From Clostridioides difficile (GTDB taxonomy: Bacteria; Bacillota; Clostridia; Peptostreptococcales; Peptostreptococcaceae), in assembly GCA_024919175.1 (NCBI GenBank), contig CP103804.1, forward strand, positions 1,736,001 to 1,800,000: a DNA stretch of 64,000 nt, in the 5' to 3' direction. A program made the translations under genes and the position numbers. Shown one piece after another: positions 16,561 to 25,781 of the stretch. How positions within the stretch are numbered: position 1 is the first letter of the stretch; the number at the start of each line of letters is the position of its first letter. The notes beneath the pieces were generated by a model. The model was given only the letters and a program-made list of their open reading frames with translations. It was not told where the DNA came from and did not search any database.

Positions 16561-17478
16561 ATGAATAACTTAGTCAGAGAGTTTGAAGAAAATTCAAAAA
16601 GAAAAAAATTAAAATTAAATATTAAACCCTATGTATACATATTACCATTGGGAATAATTTTAGTGGCATTTTATGTATTACCGATAATAATGTCAATATA
16701 CTTTAGTTTTACAAAGTACAATATTATTAGTCCAGCAACATTTATAGGTTTAGAAAATTATAAAAAATTATTCACAGATGAAACACTAAAAGTATCTATT
16801 ATAAATACGATTAAATTTGCTGTTGTAGTAGTACCTTGCCAGACTATTTTATCATTGATTTTGGCAGTTTGGATTACAGGAAAAGGAAATAGTAAAATAG
16901 CTTCATTTGCTAAAGGAGCTATATTTATACCTGTATTATCATCTATGGTTTTGATTGGTATGGTATGGAGAGCTTTATTAAATGGAGAAGGTTCAATTAT
17001 ATATCAATTATTAGGTGTTTTTGGAATAGAGTCATCTAAACTTTTGGGAGATAGTAAGACAGCACTTCCTACACTTATGTTTATATCTATGTGGAAAAAC
17101 ATAGGATATTTTATGGTAATTTATATTTCAGCTATAATGAATTTACCAAAACATTGTTATGAGGTAGCAAAGGTTGATGGAGCTACAAAATTTCAAGAAT
17201 TTATGAAAATAACAGTTCCCTTACTGAAGCCAACTACAATAATGGTTGTGTTTTTAGGAACAATATGGTCGTTACAAGTGTTTGACTTGGTTTATACTGT
17301 GACAGGTGGAGGTCCGGGTATATCTACTATGAGTATAGTTATGCACGCATTTAACTTAAACTTTAAAAACTTCAATTCTGGATATGCAATGACTGTAGCA
17401 AATGTATTATTTTTGTTGATAGCAGTAGTTTCAATTTTACAAAATAAACTTGTAAAACGAGACAGTTCAGATTTTTAG
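16561..17478 (+). CDS. Sugar ABC transporter permease (MalF/UgpA type)
   Basis: This is a 305-residue inner-membrane permease with six predicted helices, after a cytoplasmic basic N-terminus (EENSKRKKLKLN). The first helix is PYVYILPLGIILVAFYVLP. The EAA loop that contacts the ATPase is CYEVAKVDGATKFQEFMKIT, followed by VPLLKPT. The ATG at 16561 has GGAGAGG (16548-16554) upstream; an earlier in-frame start at 16531 falls inside the intercistronic hairpin. It pairs with the next permease. No ATPase is encoded nearby, so a shared MsmK/UgpC-type ATPase elsewhere must energise import. Confidence 0.92.
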   Translation: MNNLVREFEENSKRKKLKLNIKPYVYILPLGIILVAFYVLPIIMSIYFSFTKYNIISPATFIGLENYKKLFTDETLKVSIINTIKFAVVVVPCQTILSLILAVWITGKGNSKIASFAKGAIFIPVLSSMVLIGMVWRALLNGEGSIIYQLLGVFGIESSKLLGDSKTALPTLMFISMWKNIGYFMVIYISAIMNLPKHCYEVAKVDGATKFQEFMKITVPLLKPTTIMVVFLGTIWSLQVFDLVYTVTGGGPGISTMSIVMHAFNLNFKNFNSGYAMTVANVLFLLIAVVSILQNKLVKRDSSDF

Positions 17479-17493
17479 AAAGGTAGGTATAAT

Positions 17494-18303
17494 ATGAAAA
17501 CAACAAAGAGATTATTGAGTAATGGATTGCTGTTATTTATAGCATGTGCAAGCTTAGTACCATTTATATACATGTTGATAATATCATTAAAGGTGACATA
17601 TAATTCGTACAATTTGGATATATCTTTTTCAACAGTAACACTTCAAAACTATATAGATATATTTACTAAAAAAGGATTTACACAATATTTTTTAAATACC
17701 GCTATAGTATCTTTTTCAGGTGTACTTTTAAACTTAGTATTTAGCACATTAGCAGGGTATTCTTTTGCGAAGATGGATTTTAAAGGTAGTGATAAGTTAT
17801 TTTTATTTATGATAATGACTTTAATCATACCATCTCAAGTTACAATGATACCACTTTATATAATAATGAAACACTTAGGTTGGATAAACAGTTATTTGGC
17901 TCTTATTATGCCAATACCAACTGCATTTGGTGTATTTATAATGAGACAAGCTATTCTAGGAGTACCAAAAGAACTCTTAGAATCAGCAAAAATAGATGGT
18001 TGTTCAGACCTTAGAATTTTAGTACAAATAGTGTTACCTCTAATTAAGCCAGCATTAATTACACTAGCTATATTTACTTTTATGGGGGCATGGAATGAGT
18101 TTATGTGGCCTCTTATAGCAACAACTAAAGATACAATGAGGACATTAACAGTAGGATTATCCACTCTTAAGACATTCCAGATAACGAATTATGGACAAAT
18201 GATGGCAGGAGCAACAATAACATTTTTACCTCCATTTATTTTCTATTTAATTTTGCAAAGTAAATTTGTTGAAGGTGTATCTTTATCTGGTATAAAAGGC
18301 TAA
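17494..18303 (+). CDS. Sugar ABC transporter permease (MalG/UgpE type)
   Basis: This is the second permease of the importer, 269 residues, with six membrane helices. It has the EAA loop ELLESAKIDGCSDLRILVQI followed by VLPLIKPALITLAI and the conserved GAWNEFMWPL segment, all typical of the MalG group. It ends with the family's EGVSLSGIKG tail. It starts 15 bases after the first permease gene and is co-transcribed. A 55-base gap with GGAGGA leads to the DUF4091 gene. Confidence 0.92.
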   Translation: MKTTKRLLSNGLLLFIACASLVPFIYMLIISLKVTYNSYNLDISFSTVTLQNYIDIFTKKGFTQYFLNTAIVSFSGVLLNLVFSTLAGYSFAKMDFKGSDKLFLFMIMTLIIPSQVTMIPLYIIMKHLGWINSYLALIMPIPTAFGVFIMRQAILGVPKELLESAKIDGCSDLRILVQIVLPLIKPALITLAIFTFMGAWNEFMWPLIATTKDTMRTLTVGLSTLKTFQITNYGQMMAGATITFLPPFIFYLILQSKFVEGVSLSGIKG

Positions 18304-18358
18304 ATAGTCTAATTTAAAAATACAAAATAAAACTTATGGATGCGGAGGAAATTAAACC

Positions 18359-20104
18359 ATGGAAATTTCATATGTATTAAAAGATTGTACATTTAAACAC
18401 AATAAATACTCAGTTATAGAAGCTGAAACTTGGGAACATAAGGATTTAAATATTGTAGTAGCTAAAGGTGAAAAATTTGCCTTTCAAATTATGTTGAAAG
18501 CTACAGAAGAATTTAATTGTACAATTGATGGTAGTAGTGCTATATCATGGAAAGGTTTGGGAAATAGAGTAAGGTTAGAACTAAATGTGCCTGATGGAAT
18601 AGAAAACAATTTTAGTATAAATATATTAGGGTATGTTCAAGATGATACAAAAGCATTTATAAATGATGCTATTTTGAGAGATAAAGATGTATTAGTGGAA
18701 CAATATTTGCCTCAAACATTTTGGATTGAAGGGCAAGTACCTGAGGATTTTTTAGGAAATAATCTTAATATAAGTATTGATATACTTAAAAGCTTTGGAT
18801 ATGAAGATGAAGAAAAAGTTTGTACAGTTGATGTGCCAATAGAAGTAAAAAATGTCGTGTTAAAGCCTTTGGACGAAAGTAAATTCTTTTTAGATTTATG
18901 GCAACATCCAAGTTGCCTAGCTAGAATGTATAAAGTTGAATTGTGGTCTGATATACATTTTGAGATAATAGATAATTATCTAAAAGAATTAGCATCTTTA
19001 GGAGAAAAAGTTGCAACGGTTATAGTTTCAGATTATCCATGGGCAGGTCAAAGTTGTTATAAAGTTTATAAAAATCCATCAAACTTATATGAATATAATA
19101 TGGTAGGTGTATCAAAAGATTTAGATGGAAATATCAAGTGTAATTTTGAAAGCATGGACAAGTATATAAGTATAGCTAGTAAGTACAAAATGGCTCAGGA
19201 GATAGATTTATTTGGTCTTTTGGGTAATTGGTGTGCTGGAGAATTTGGGAACCCTATAGAAGGCTACAAAGACCCTATAAGAGTAAGATACTTTGATGAA
19301 AAAGATAAAGTATTTAAATTTATAAATAATACAGATGATTTAAAAGAGTATATAGGATTAGTATTAAATCATTTAATAGAATGTGGACTATGGGATAGTG
19401 TGAGAATTATAGCTGATGAACCAAATAATCCAGAGGTTGTAAAAGAGTGTATCAAATTTATAAACTCTACTGTAAGTACTCATCAAGTTAAGTACAAATC
19501 AGCAACTCATGACCAAAACTTTTTAGATAGAGCTAAAGATGAAGTTGACGATATGTCAATAAATTTGAATCTTACTATTCAAAATTATAAAGATATAGAA
19601 AACTTAAAGAAGAAGATGCATGATAAAGGTGGAATATTGACTTGGTTTGTTTGTTGTTTTCCAGAAAAACCAAATAGTTTTATAAGTTCTCCTTTCGTAG
19701 AAAATAGAATAATAGGGTGGTATACTTATTATTTTGGTCTTGATGGATTTTTAAGATGGGATTATAATTTATGGACAGAAGACCCTTGGAAAGATGCAAG
19801 TTATAAATTCCCTATTTGGAAAGCTGGAGATATGTTCTTTGTTTATCCTGGAAAAGATTTAAAACCTGTTAGAAGTGTTAGAATGGAAAACTTAAGATTT
19901 GGAATACAAGATTTTGAGTTATTTACTATGCTAGAAAAAGAAAAGGGAAGAGAATATATAGAAGTTGAGCTTATGCAAACTTTATTAAATAAAAAAGAAA
20001 ATGCTGAGGTTAAAGGTTTTGGAAATATAGAACTTGGATATTCACTAGATAATTGTGGATATGATAAAGTTAAAAAACAAGTTTTAGATTTGTTAGATAA
20101 ATAA
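18359..20104 (+). CDS. DUF4091 glycoside-hydrolase-like protein
   Basis: This is a 581-residue protein without a signal peptide, so it is cytosolic. The N-terminal half is beta-rich (about 1-170) and resembles the N-terminal accessory domain of DUF4091 proteins. The middle is barrel-like with KFFLDLWQHPSCLARMYKVE and YPWAGQSC. The C-terminal DUF4091 region has WYTYYFGLDGFLRWDYNLWT and MENLRFGIQDFELF. Members often sit in glycan-utilisation loci and look like glycoside hydrolases. It follows the importer genes on the same strand, so it probably processes the imported sugar. Acid residues of the active site cannot be assigned safely. Confidence 0.75.
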   Translation: MEISYVLKDCTFKHNKYSVIEAETWEHKDLNIVVAKGEKFAFQIMLKATEEFNCTIDGSSAISWKGLGNRVRLELNVPDGIENNFSINILGYVQDDTKAFINDAILRDKDVLVEQYLPQTFWIEGQVPEDFLGNNLNISIDILKSFGYEDEEKVCTVDVPIEVKNVVLKPLDESKFFLDLWQHPSCLARMYKVELWSDIHFEIIDNYLKELASLGEKVATVIVSDYPWAGQSCYKVYKNPSNLYEYNMVGVSKDLDGNIKCNFESMDKYISIASKYKMAQEIDLFGLLGNWCAGEFGNPIEGYKDPIRVRYFDEKDKVFKFINNTDDLKEYIGLVLNHLIECGLWDSVRIIADEPNNPEVVKECIKFINSTVSTHQVKYKSATHDQNFLDRAKDEVDDMSINLNLTIQNYKDIENLKKKMHDKGGILTWFVCCFPEKPNSFISSPFVENRIIGWYTYYFGLDGFLRWDYNLWTEDPWKDASYKFPIWKAGDMFFVYPGKDLKPVRSVRMENLRFGIQDFELFTMLEKEKGREYIEVELMQTLLNKKENAEVKGFGNIELGYSLDNCGYDKVKKQVLDLLDK

Positions 20105-20198
20105 ATCATATAGGTAAGATTAATTAACTTAATATAGAAGAATTACTTAGAATTGATTTGGATAAAATCTATATTGAAAGAATTAAGTTTTGGAAATA

Positions 20199-20235
20199 AA
20201 AATCTGACAGTGTGCTAACTGTCAGATTTTTACTT
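20199..20235. terminator. Bidirectional terminator between DUF4091 gene and symporter
   Basis: AAAATCTGACAGT (20199-20211) and ACTGTCAGATTTT (20218-20230) are perfect 13-bp arms with a 6-base loop, with A and T runs on the two sides. It ends the sugar operon and the minus-strand symporter gene. Confidence 0.9.
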
Positions 20236-20285
20236 TATTGATTTATTAATTTAAAAATAATATATTCATTAAAAAATGCTACTAT

Positions 20286-21674
20286 TTAAGAAATGTTTTT
20301 CTTATTGAATACTTCTTTATCGACCTTTCCAAGTGAGTTACCTACAGTAATTGAAGATACCATAGCACCATTGACATTTATCATTGTACGTCCCATATCT
20401 AGGATAGGATCTATTGCAAGTATTCCACCAACTAGTGGGAAATAAGAACCAAGACCTACCCCAGAAATAACAACCGAAACAGCTATTGTAGCAGTTCCTG
20501 GAAGTCCTGCTATTCCAAGTGAACTAATTGTTATAACAATTAATAGCATAACATAAAAACTGATATCCATATTTACTCCAGCCATATTAGCAAGAGTAAC
20601 AGCCATCAAAGCAGGATATATGCCAGCACAACCATTCATACCCATATTTGCACCTAAACTTGCTGTAAAGCTTGATACACCCTCATCAACTCCGTGATTT
20701 TGTACTAAACTTTCTATCGTGACAGGCAATGTCCCTAAACTAGAGCGTGAAGTAAATGCTAGAAGTAGAGCTTCTGTTGAATTTTTTATATAAGTAATAG
20801 GATTTAAGCCATTTAAAGTTATAAAAATTAAATGTATAACAAATAATATTGCAACTGATATATAAAGAGCTAATATAAAATGTAATACAGAAACTATTGA
20901 ACTAATACCTTGTGAAGTTATTGTATTTGCAAGTAGTGCAACTACAGCATATGGCATAAGTTTGATAACAGTCATAGATACACTAACAATTATTTTGTAA
21001 GATGCTTCTATAAAATCTATAAATGGTTTTATAGTTTCAAAATGTTTTTTACTTAATCTCTTTATTGAGGTACCTATAAATGTAGCAAATATTATTGTAG
21101 CTACGATATTTCCATTTGCCATAGACATTACAGGGTTTGATGGCAATAATCCCCTTAAAGTATCCACAAGAGAGTTTATTTCCTTAAGCTCTTGATTTCC
21201 TCCTAAACTGGATAAATCAGCTCCTACTCCTAATTTCATTGTGTTTGCAACAACAATTCCGACAATTGCTGCTATAGCAGTAGTAATAAGGAGCATTCCT
21301 AGAGATTTAAATGTTAAAGTTCCAAGATTATTATCTTTCATGTTAATAATTACTTTTATAATTGATAAGAAAACCAAAGGTATTACTAACATTTTTAATA
21401 AGTCCATAAATCCAGAACCAAATAAACTATACCATTTGCTTACCTCTTGTAACCAAGTAATTTGAGTTGTATCAGTAGGAAAACCAGCAAAAGCTTGAAT
21501 AATAATTCCTAATATAAGACCAATTACTGTAGCATATATTGTTCTCAATGAAAATTTGATTTTTTTCTTTTCAAATTGTCTAACAATAAAAAATATACCT
21601 ATAAGTAGTGCTATGAAAAAAATCGTTTTAAAATCTGTAATCATAAGAAATTGTGATAAGAATGAGCTTTCCAA
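20286..21674 (-). CDS. Sodium/proton:dicarboxylate-family symporter, TcyP-like
   Basis: This is a 462-residue DAACS-family secondary transporter with about eight membrane helices and two re-entrant loops. The serine-rich loop appears as LLAFTSRSSLGTLPVTIES and the second signature as MGMNGCAGIYPALMAV. The C-terminal IDPILDMGRTMINVNGAM motif is typical. Length, N-terminal helix arrangement and motif wording are nearest to the L-cystine importer TcyP rather than to glutamate GltP, but this is from memory. It is a single-gene unit with a good promoter (TTGACA-17-TATCAT, 21718-21746). If it imports cystine, the divergent disulfide reductase would be a fitting neighbour. Confidence 0.85.
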   Translation of the reverse strand: MESSFLSQFLMITDFKTIFFIALLIGIFFIVRQFEKKKIKFSLRTIYATVIGLILGIIIQAFAGFPTDTTQITWLQEVSKWYSLFGSGFMDLLKMLVIPLVFLSIIKVIINMKDNNLGTLTFKSLGMLLITTAIAAIVGIVVANTMKLGVGADLSSLGGNQELKEINSLVDTLRGLLPSNPVMSMANGNIVATIIFATFIGTSIKRLSKKHFETIKPFIDFIEASYKIIVSVSMTVIKLMPYAVVALLANTITSQGISSIVSVLHFILALYISVAILFVIHLIFITLNGLNPITYIKNSTEALLLAFTSRSSLGTLPVTIESLVQNHGVDEGVSSFTASLGANMGMNGCAGIYPALMAVTLANMAGVNMDISFYVMLLIVITISSLGIAGLPGTATIAVSVVISGVGLGSYFPLVGGILAIDPILDMGRTMINVNGAMVSSITVGNSLGKVDKEVFNKKNIS

Positions 21675-22013
21675 TATTTTTTCTCCTTTGTCTAAAAATA
21701 AATTTTTCTAAGTTTAAATGATATCAATATATTAAAAAAATGTCAATATTATATCACAATTTACTGAGATAGAATAAAATGATTTAATTTATGAAAATGT
21801 GATTAAATAGATGTAAATGGGGTATAATATATGTTTAAAGACTTTGGATTAGGGTAATGAATATAATAATGACTTTTGTAAAATTTGATTTCAAACAAAA
21901 AAATGTTAAAAAAATAACTAAAAATTATCATGAAAATATATACATAGAATAGATATCAAATGAAAAGTTTAAAATAGGTAGAGAAATTAATTAGACGTCT
22001 AAGGAGAGAAAAA
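21675..22013. promoter_or_regulatory. Divergent promoter region between symporter and disulfide reductase
   Basis: The minus-strand symporter promoter is TTGACA (21741-21746), a 17-bp spacer and TATCAT (21718-21723). On the plus strand a TATAAT-like box is seen near 21825 without a clear -35. A perfect 12-bp palindrome TTAGACGTCTAA (21991-22002) overlaps the ribosome-binding site AAGGAGAG of the reductase gene. No gene is visible. Confidence 0.6.
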
Positions 22014-23348
22014 ATGAGAGTAATAATAATTGGTGGTGTTGCAGCTGGTATGAGTGCTGCAGCGAAATTAAAAAGACTTAAACCTGAATATGAGGTTGTA
22101 GTTTATGAAAAAACAGAAATAGTATCTTTTGGAGCTTGTGGATTGCCATACTTTGTAGGTGGTTTTTTTGATGATGCTAATGACTTATTGGCAAGAACAC
22201 CTGAAAAACTTAGAGAATCTGGTATTGATTTAAATATATTTAGAGAAGTTGTTGAAGTTGACACAGAGTCTAAGAAAATAAAAATAAAAAATGTAAAAAC
22301 AAATGAGATATGTGAAGATTACTATGATAAATTGATGATAGCTACTGGGGCAAGAAGCATAGTACCTCTTATAAAAAACATAAATTTAAAAAATGTTTCT
22401 ACGCTAAAAAGTCTATATGATGGAGAATATCTAAAAAAATTATTAAGTGGAAAAGAAATAAAAAAAGTAACAATAATAGGTGCTGGATTTATAGGATTAG
22501 AAGCAGTTGAAGCATGCAAGAAATTGGGTAAAGATGTGCATGTAGTTCAATTGGAAGAAAGAGTATTACCACAAGTATTTGATAAGGAAATTACAGATGT
22601 CTTAGAAGATGAAATAAGAAATCACGATGTTAAATTGCATTTGGATGAGATAGTTGTAGAACTATCTGGAATAGATAAAGTGGAAAAAGTAATAACAAAT
22701 AAAGGTGAAATAGATACAGATGTTGTGATAATTGCTACTGGTGTAAAACCTAACACGGAATTTTTACAAAATACAAATATAAAAACATTAAAAAATGGAG
22801 CTATAGTAGTTGATGAATATGGAAGAACTTCTGTTGAAGATATATATTCTGCTGGTGATTGTGCAACTATAAAGAATATAGTGAGTAATGAAAATGCATA
22901 TATACCTTTAGCAACTGGAGCAAATAAATTAGGTAGGATAGTAGGAGAAAATTTAGCAGGTAAAGAAGTTTCTTATCAAGGTTCTCTATCTTCAAGTTGT
23001 ATAAAGATTATGGATATGGAGGCTGCTTCAACTGGAATTACAGAGAAACAAGCTAATGATTTAGGATTAAACTTTAAATCTAAATTTATTTCTGATTATA
23101 ATCAAACTCACTATTATCCTGGAAGAAATAAAATATATGTAAAACTTATTTACGATGCAGATACAAAAGTTATTTTAGGGGGACAAGTAGCTGGTTTTAA
23201 AGATGCTGTTCAAAGAACTAATGTGTTGGCAGCTGCTATATTTGGAAAAATGACTACAAGCCAACTTGGGATGTTAGATTTATGTTACGCTCCACCATTT
23301 GCAAGAACATGGGATGTATTAAATGTAGCTGGAAATGTATCTAAATAA
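22014..23348 (+). CDS. CoA-disulfide reductase / NADH oxidase-like flavoprotein
   Basis: This 444-residue FAD- and NAD(P)H-dependent oxidoreductase begins with a dinucleotide fold (VIIIGGVAAGMSAAAKL). Its single redox cysteine is in SFGACGLPYFVGG near residue 43. The NAD fold VTIIGAGFIGLEAVE is near residue 155, the second FAD motif DIYSAGDCA near residue 280, and a dimerisation domain completes the C-terminal third. This architecture covers CoA-disulfide reductase, NADH oxidase and NADH:polysulfide reductase; one conserved Cys fits all. It has no rhodanese extension. Residue choice cannot separate the activities, so I give no symbol. A role in thiol or oxygen stress is likely. Confidence 0.87.
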   Translation: MRVIIIGGVAAGMSAAAKLKRLKPEYEVVVYEKTEIVSFGACGLPYFVGGFFDDANDLLARTPEKLRESGIDLNIFREVVEVDTESKKIKIKNVKTNEICEDYYDKLMIATGARSIVPLIKNINLKNVSTLKSLYDGEYLKKLLSGKEIKKVTIIGAGFIGLEAVEACKKLGKDVHVVQLEERVLPQVFDKEITDVLEDEIRNHDVKLHLDEIVVELSGIDKVEKVITNKGEIDTDVVIIATGVKPNTEFLQNTNIKTLKNGAIVVDEYGRTSVEDIYSAGDCATIKNIVSNENAYIPLATGANKLGRIVGENLAGKEVSYQGSLSSSCIKIMDMEAASTGITEKQANDLGLNFKSKFISDYNQTHYYPGRNKIYVKLIYDADTKVILGGQVAGFKDAVQRTNVLAAAIFGKMTTSQLGMLDLCYAPPFARTWDVLNVAGNVSK

Positions 23349-23423
23349 TTTTATCTAAGTAACTATTAGTAAAATAAGAAAGTAAGCAATAATAATAAAT
23401 TAAATAATAGTAATAAATATCAA

Positions 23424-23478
23424 AGGAATGAGTTTACTTTAAAATAATTTTATCTAAGGTAAGTTCATTCCTAAATTT
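23424..23478 (+). terminator. Hairpin after disulfide reductase
   Basis: AGGAATGAGTTTACTTTAA pairs with most of CTAAGGTAAGTTCATTCCT, followed by AAATTTTT. The stem is imperfect but long. The 15-mer ATAATTTTATCTAAG also occurs twice here (from about 23345 and about 23444). Confidence 0.6.
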
Positions 23479-23565
23479 TTATTGAGAATAACTTTTACTA
23501 AAGTTATAAAATCAATTATTCCTGAACCTCGTATGACTAAAGTCATGAGTTTGCGTAGCTATTTT

Positions 23566-24480
23566 TTAGTCAAATTTTAGATGTAAACTAAGTCTATCCT
23601 CACCAATAATTGTATTTTCAAAAACATTAGTAGCATTTTCTAAATACATATTAGGCATATCTAATGATGGACTAAAGTGTGTCAATAAAAGTTGCTTAAC
23701 ATTTCCTAGCTTTGCAAGATTTGCAGCTTCTCTAAAAGTCATATGTTTGTTTTTGACAGCTTTTGAAATATCTAAATCATCACCATACATGGCTTCGCAT
23801 ATAAATAAATCACTATCTTTTATAAAGTTAGGTATTGAGTCTATAGGTCTTGTATCTGTTGTAAGACTTATTTTAACTCCTTTTCTTGATTCTCCTAAGA
23901 CCATGTCTGGAGTGTATTTTTTTGAATTTAAAACTATACTTTGACCATCTTGGAGCTTTTTCCATATTGTTTTAGGAACTTTATTTTGAGTTGCTTTATT
24001 TATATCAAATTTAGGATTTCTTTTAAAATTAAAACTGTATCCTATACACTCTATAGAGTGCTCTAAAGGGATTGTTGAAATCTCTATGTTTTTCAAATAC
24101 TCATTATCTAAAGAAAAACTGCCTTGAGGATTTTCTATAATTTTTAAAGTGTAAGGTATATATTCCACTAAATTTCTCATAGAATGAATACAATCAATTA
24201 TTCCAATAGGGCCAACTATAGTTAAATCACTTGTACGACCACTATTTCCAATCGTTGATAGAAGTCCTAAAAGTCCAAATATATGGTCACCATGTAAATG
24301 TGTTATACAAATCAAGTCTATATCTTTAAAGCCACATTTTTTCAACTTCATAGATACTTGAGTACCTTCACCACAGTCAATTAGTATTTTTCTACCTTTA
24401 TAGTTCATAAATACAGAAGATAGAAATCTATGTGGCATGGGTACATTTCCACCACATCCAAGTAAAGTTAAATCTATCAT
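23566..24480 (-). CDS. rnz: Ribonuclease Z
   Basis: This 304-residue metallo-beta-lactamase-fold endonuclease trims the 3' end of tRNA precursors. The zinc-binding HxHxDH motif is THLHGDHIFGL near residue 60. Further ligands are seen in LEHSIECIGY, TTDTRP and LLTHFSP. The N-terminal LLGCGGNVPMPHR and RKILIDCGEGTQ are family hallmarks. It begins with ATG 24480, preceded by a good purine-rich site (rc of CCCCTTTC). The gene is monocistronic; a small ATGACT-TT-AGTCAT-like hairpin lies just past its stop near 23540, without a T run. Confidence 0.95.
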   Translation of the reverse strand: MIDLTLLGCGGNVPMPHRFLSSVFMNYKGRKILIDCGEGTQVSMKLKKCGFKDIDLICITHLHGDHIFGLLGLLSTIGNSGRTSDLTIVGPIGIIDCIHSMRNLVEYIPYTLKIIENPQGSFSLDNEYLKNIEISTIPLEHSIECIGYSFNFKRNPKFDINKATQNKVPKTIWKKLQDGQSIVLNSKKYTPDMVLGESRKGVKISLTTDTRPIDSIPNFIKDSDLFICEAMYGDDLDISKAVKNKHMTFREAANLAKLGNVKQLLLTHFSPSLDMPNMYLENATNVFENTIIGEDRLSLHLKFD

Positions 24481-24686
24481 TTTTTCCCCTTTCTAAAATT
24501 AACACAAATCTGTTGTTTGTTTTTATTATGATATCCTATTATAATTATTTTAACATTAAATACAACAATAAATGTGTATTTGAGTCAAGAAATATTAGTA
24601 AATAGAAATTTTGTATAATAGCATACAAAAACTCTATAAGTAGAAGTTTACATTTATTTTTGAAAAATTTACAGGAGGCAAATCTA

Positions 24687-25571
24687 ATGAAATTGTTGAA
24701 GAAAATCACTATCTTGTCATTGATGATGTTGGCTTTAGTTGGATGTAGTAATGGGGAAAGTAAAAAAACAGCTGAAGGTTCTAACAATATTCAAAATTCT
24801 AAAAAAGAAGAGCAAGCTATTGTAGTGCATAAAGATGAAAATATATTAAAAGATAGGTATGAACCACCAAAAGGATTTAAAAGGGTTGATGTAGAAAAAG
24901 GTAGTTTTGAAAGTTTTTTGAGGAATACTAAGTTGAAAAATTATGGTGAAAAAGTCAAGTATTACGATGGTAGAATTAAGGAGTCAAAAGGAATTTATGA
25001 TAGTGTATTTGATGTTGATATTGGTGATAGAGACTTGCATCAATGTGCAGATGCAATTATGCTTATGAGAGCAGAATACCTGTATCAGAATAAGAGATAT
25101 GATGAAATAAGCTTTGACTTTGTGGATGGTTTTAAAGCTAAGTATTCAAAATGGGCAGAAGGTTATAGGATTTCAGTAAAAGATAGTGGCTCAAGTTGGT
25201 ATAAAGCAAGTGAGTATTCAACATCATATGAGAGTTTTAGAAAATTTATGGATATAGTATTTGCTTATTCAGGTACTTTATCGCTTGAAAAAGAATTAAA
25301 GCCTGTACAACTTGATGATATGAAAATAGGGGATGTTTTTATAGTTGGAGGAAGTCCAGGACATGCAAGTATAATTATGGATATGGCAGAAAATGAAAAA
25401 ACTGGAGAAAAGGTCTTTATGATAGCTCAAAGCTATATGCCTGCTCAACAAACTCAGCTTCTTATTAACCGTAAACAACCAAATTTAAGTCCTTGGTATA
25501 GCTTGAATTTTGAAGGTGATTTAACAATCCCTCAATGGACTTTTAAAAGAGACCAATTGAAAAGGTTCTAA
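24687..25571 (+). CDS. DUF4846 lipoprotein
   Basis: This is a 294-residue surface lipoprotein: Lys-Lys start, hydrophobic core and lipobox LALVGC, then a Ser/Lys/Asn-rich linker. The rest matches the DUF4846 family in layout: YEPPKGFKRV, then HQCADAIMLMRAEYLYQ, DVFIVGGSPGHASIIMDMA and AQSYMPAQQ. A conserved His in GSPGHA and the Gln/Ser of AQSYMPAQ look like a potential active site reminiscent of NlpC/P60-like folds, but this is speculative. The ATG 24687 is chosen because ACAGGAGGC is 7 bases upstream; the frame is open for 9 more codons. It appears monocistronic. Confidence 0.78.
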   Translation: MKLLKKITILSLMMLALVGCSNGESKKTAEGSNNIQNSKKEEQAIVVHKDENILKDRYEPPKGFKRVDVEKGSFESFLRNTKLKNYGEKVKYYDGRIKESKGIYDSVFDVDIGDRDLHQCADAIMLMRAEYLYQNKRYDEISFDFVDGFKAKYSKWAEGYRISVKDSGSSWYKASEYSTSYESFRKFMDIVFAYSGTLSLEKELKPVQLDDMKIGDVFIVGGSPGHASIIMDMAENEKTGEKVFMIAQSYMPAQQTQLLINRKQPNLSPWYSLNFEGDLTIPQWTFKRDQLKRF

Positions 25572-25660
25572 AAAATACATATAAAAATAAAAGAAAAATA
25601 TAAGTGTGAAAGAATGTAATTAGATTAAAACTTGTTGGATATGGACAAAATTAAATTGGT

Positions 25661-25753
25661 AGATAAATATTAAAAAATGAAATGATTAATTCCATACATT
25701 ATAATATTTATCTAAAAAGCTTTATCTTAAAATAAGAGTCTTATTTTAAAGCT
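25661..25753 (+). promoter_or_regulatory. Structured leader of the 5'-nucleotidase gene
   Basis: Two hairpins stand in the leader. AGATAAATATTA (25661-25672) and TAATATTTATCT (25702-25713) are perfect 12-bp arms with a 29-base loop. CTTAAAATAAG (25726-25736) pairs with CTTATTTTAA (25740-25749) with a 3-base loop, extended by AGCT on each side. Neither ends in a U tract. The function is unknown, and no recognised riboswitch motif is present. Confidence 0.5.
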
Positions 25754-25781
25754 GAAACTAATTTGAGGAGGATAACTTATA

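Noticed and set aside
23346..23458. Mobile element suggested by the repeated 15-mer ATAATTTTATCTAAG
   Set aside because: Two short AT-rich copies are explained by chance or local slippage; no transposase or target duplication.
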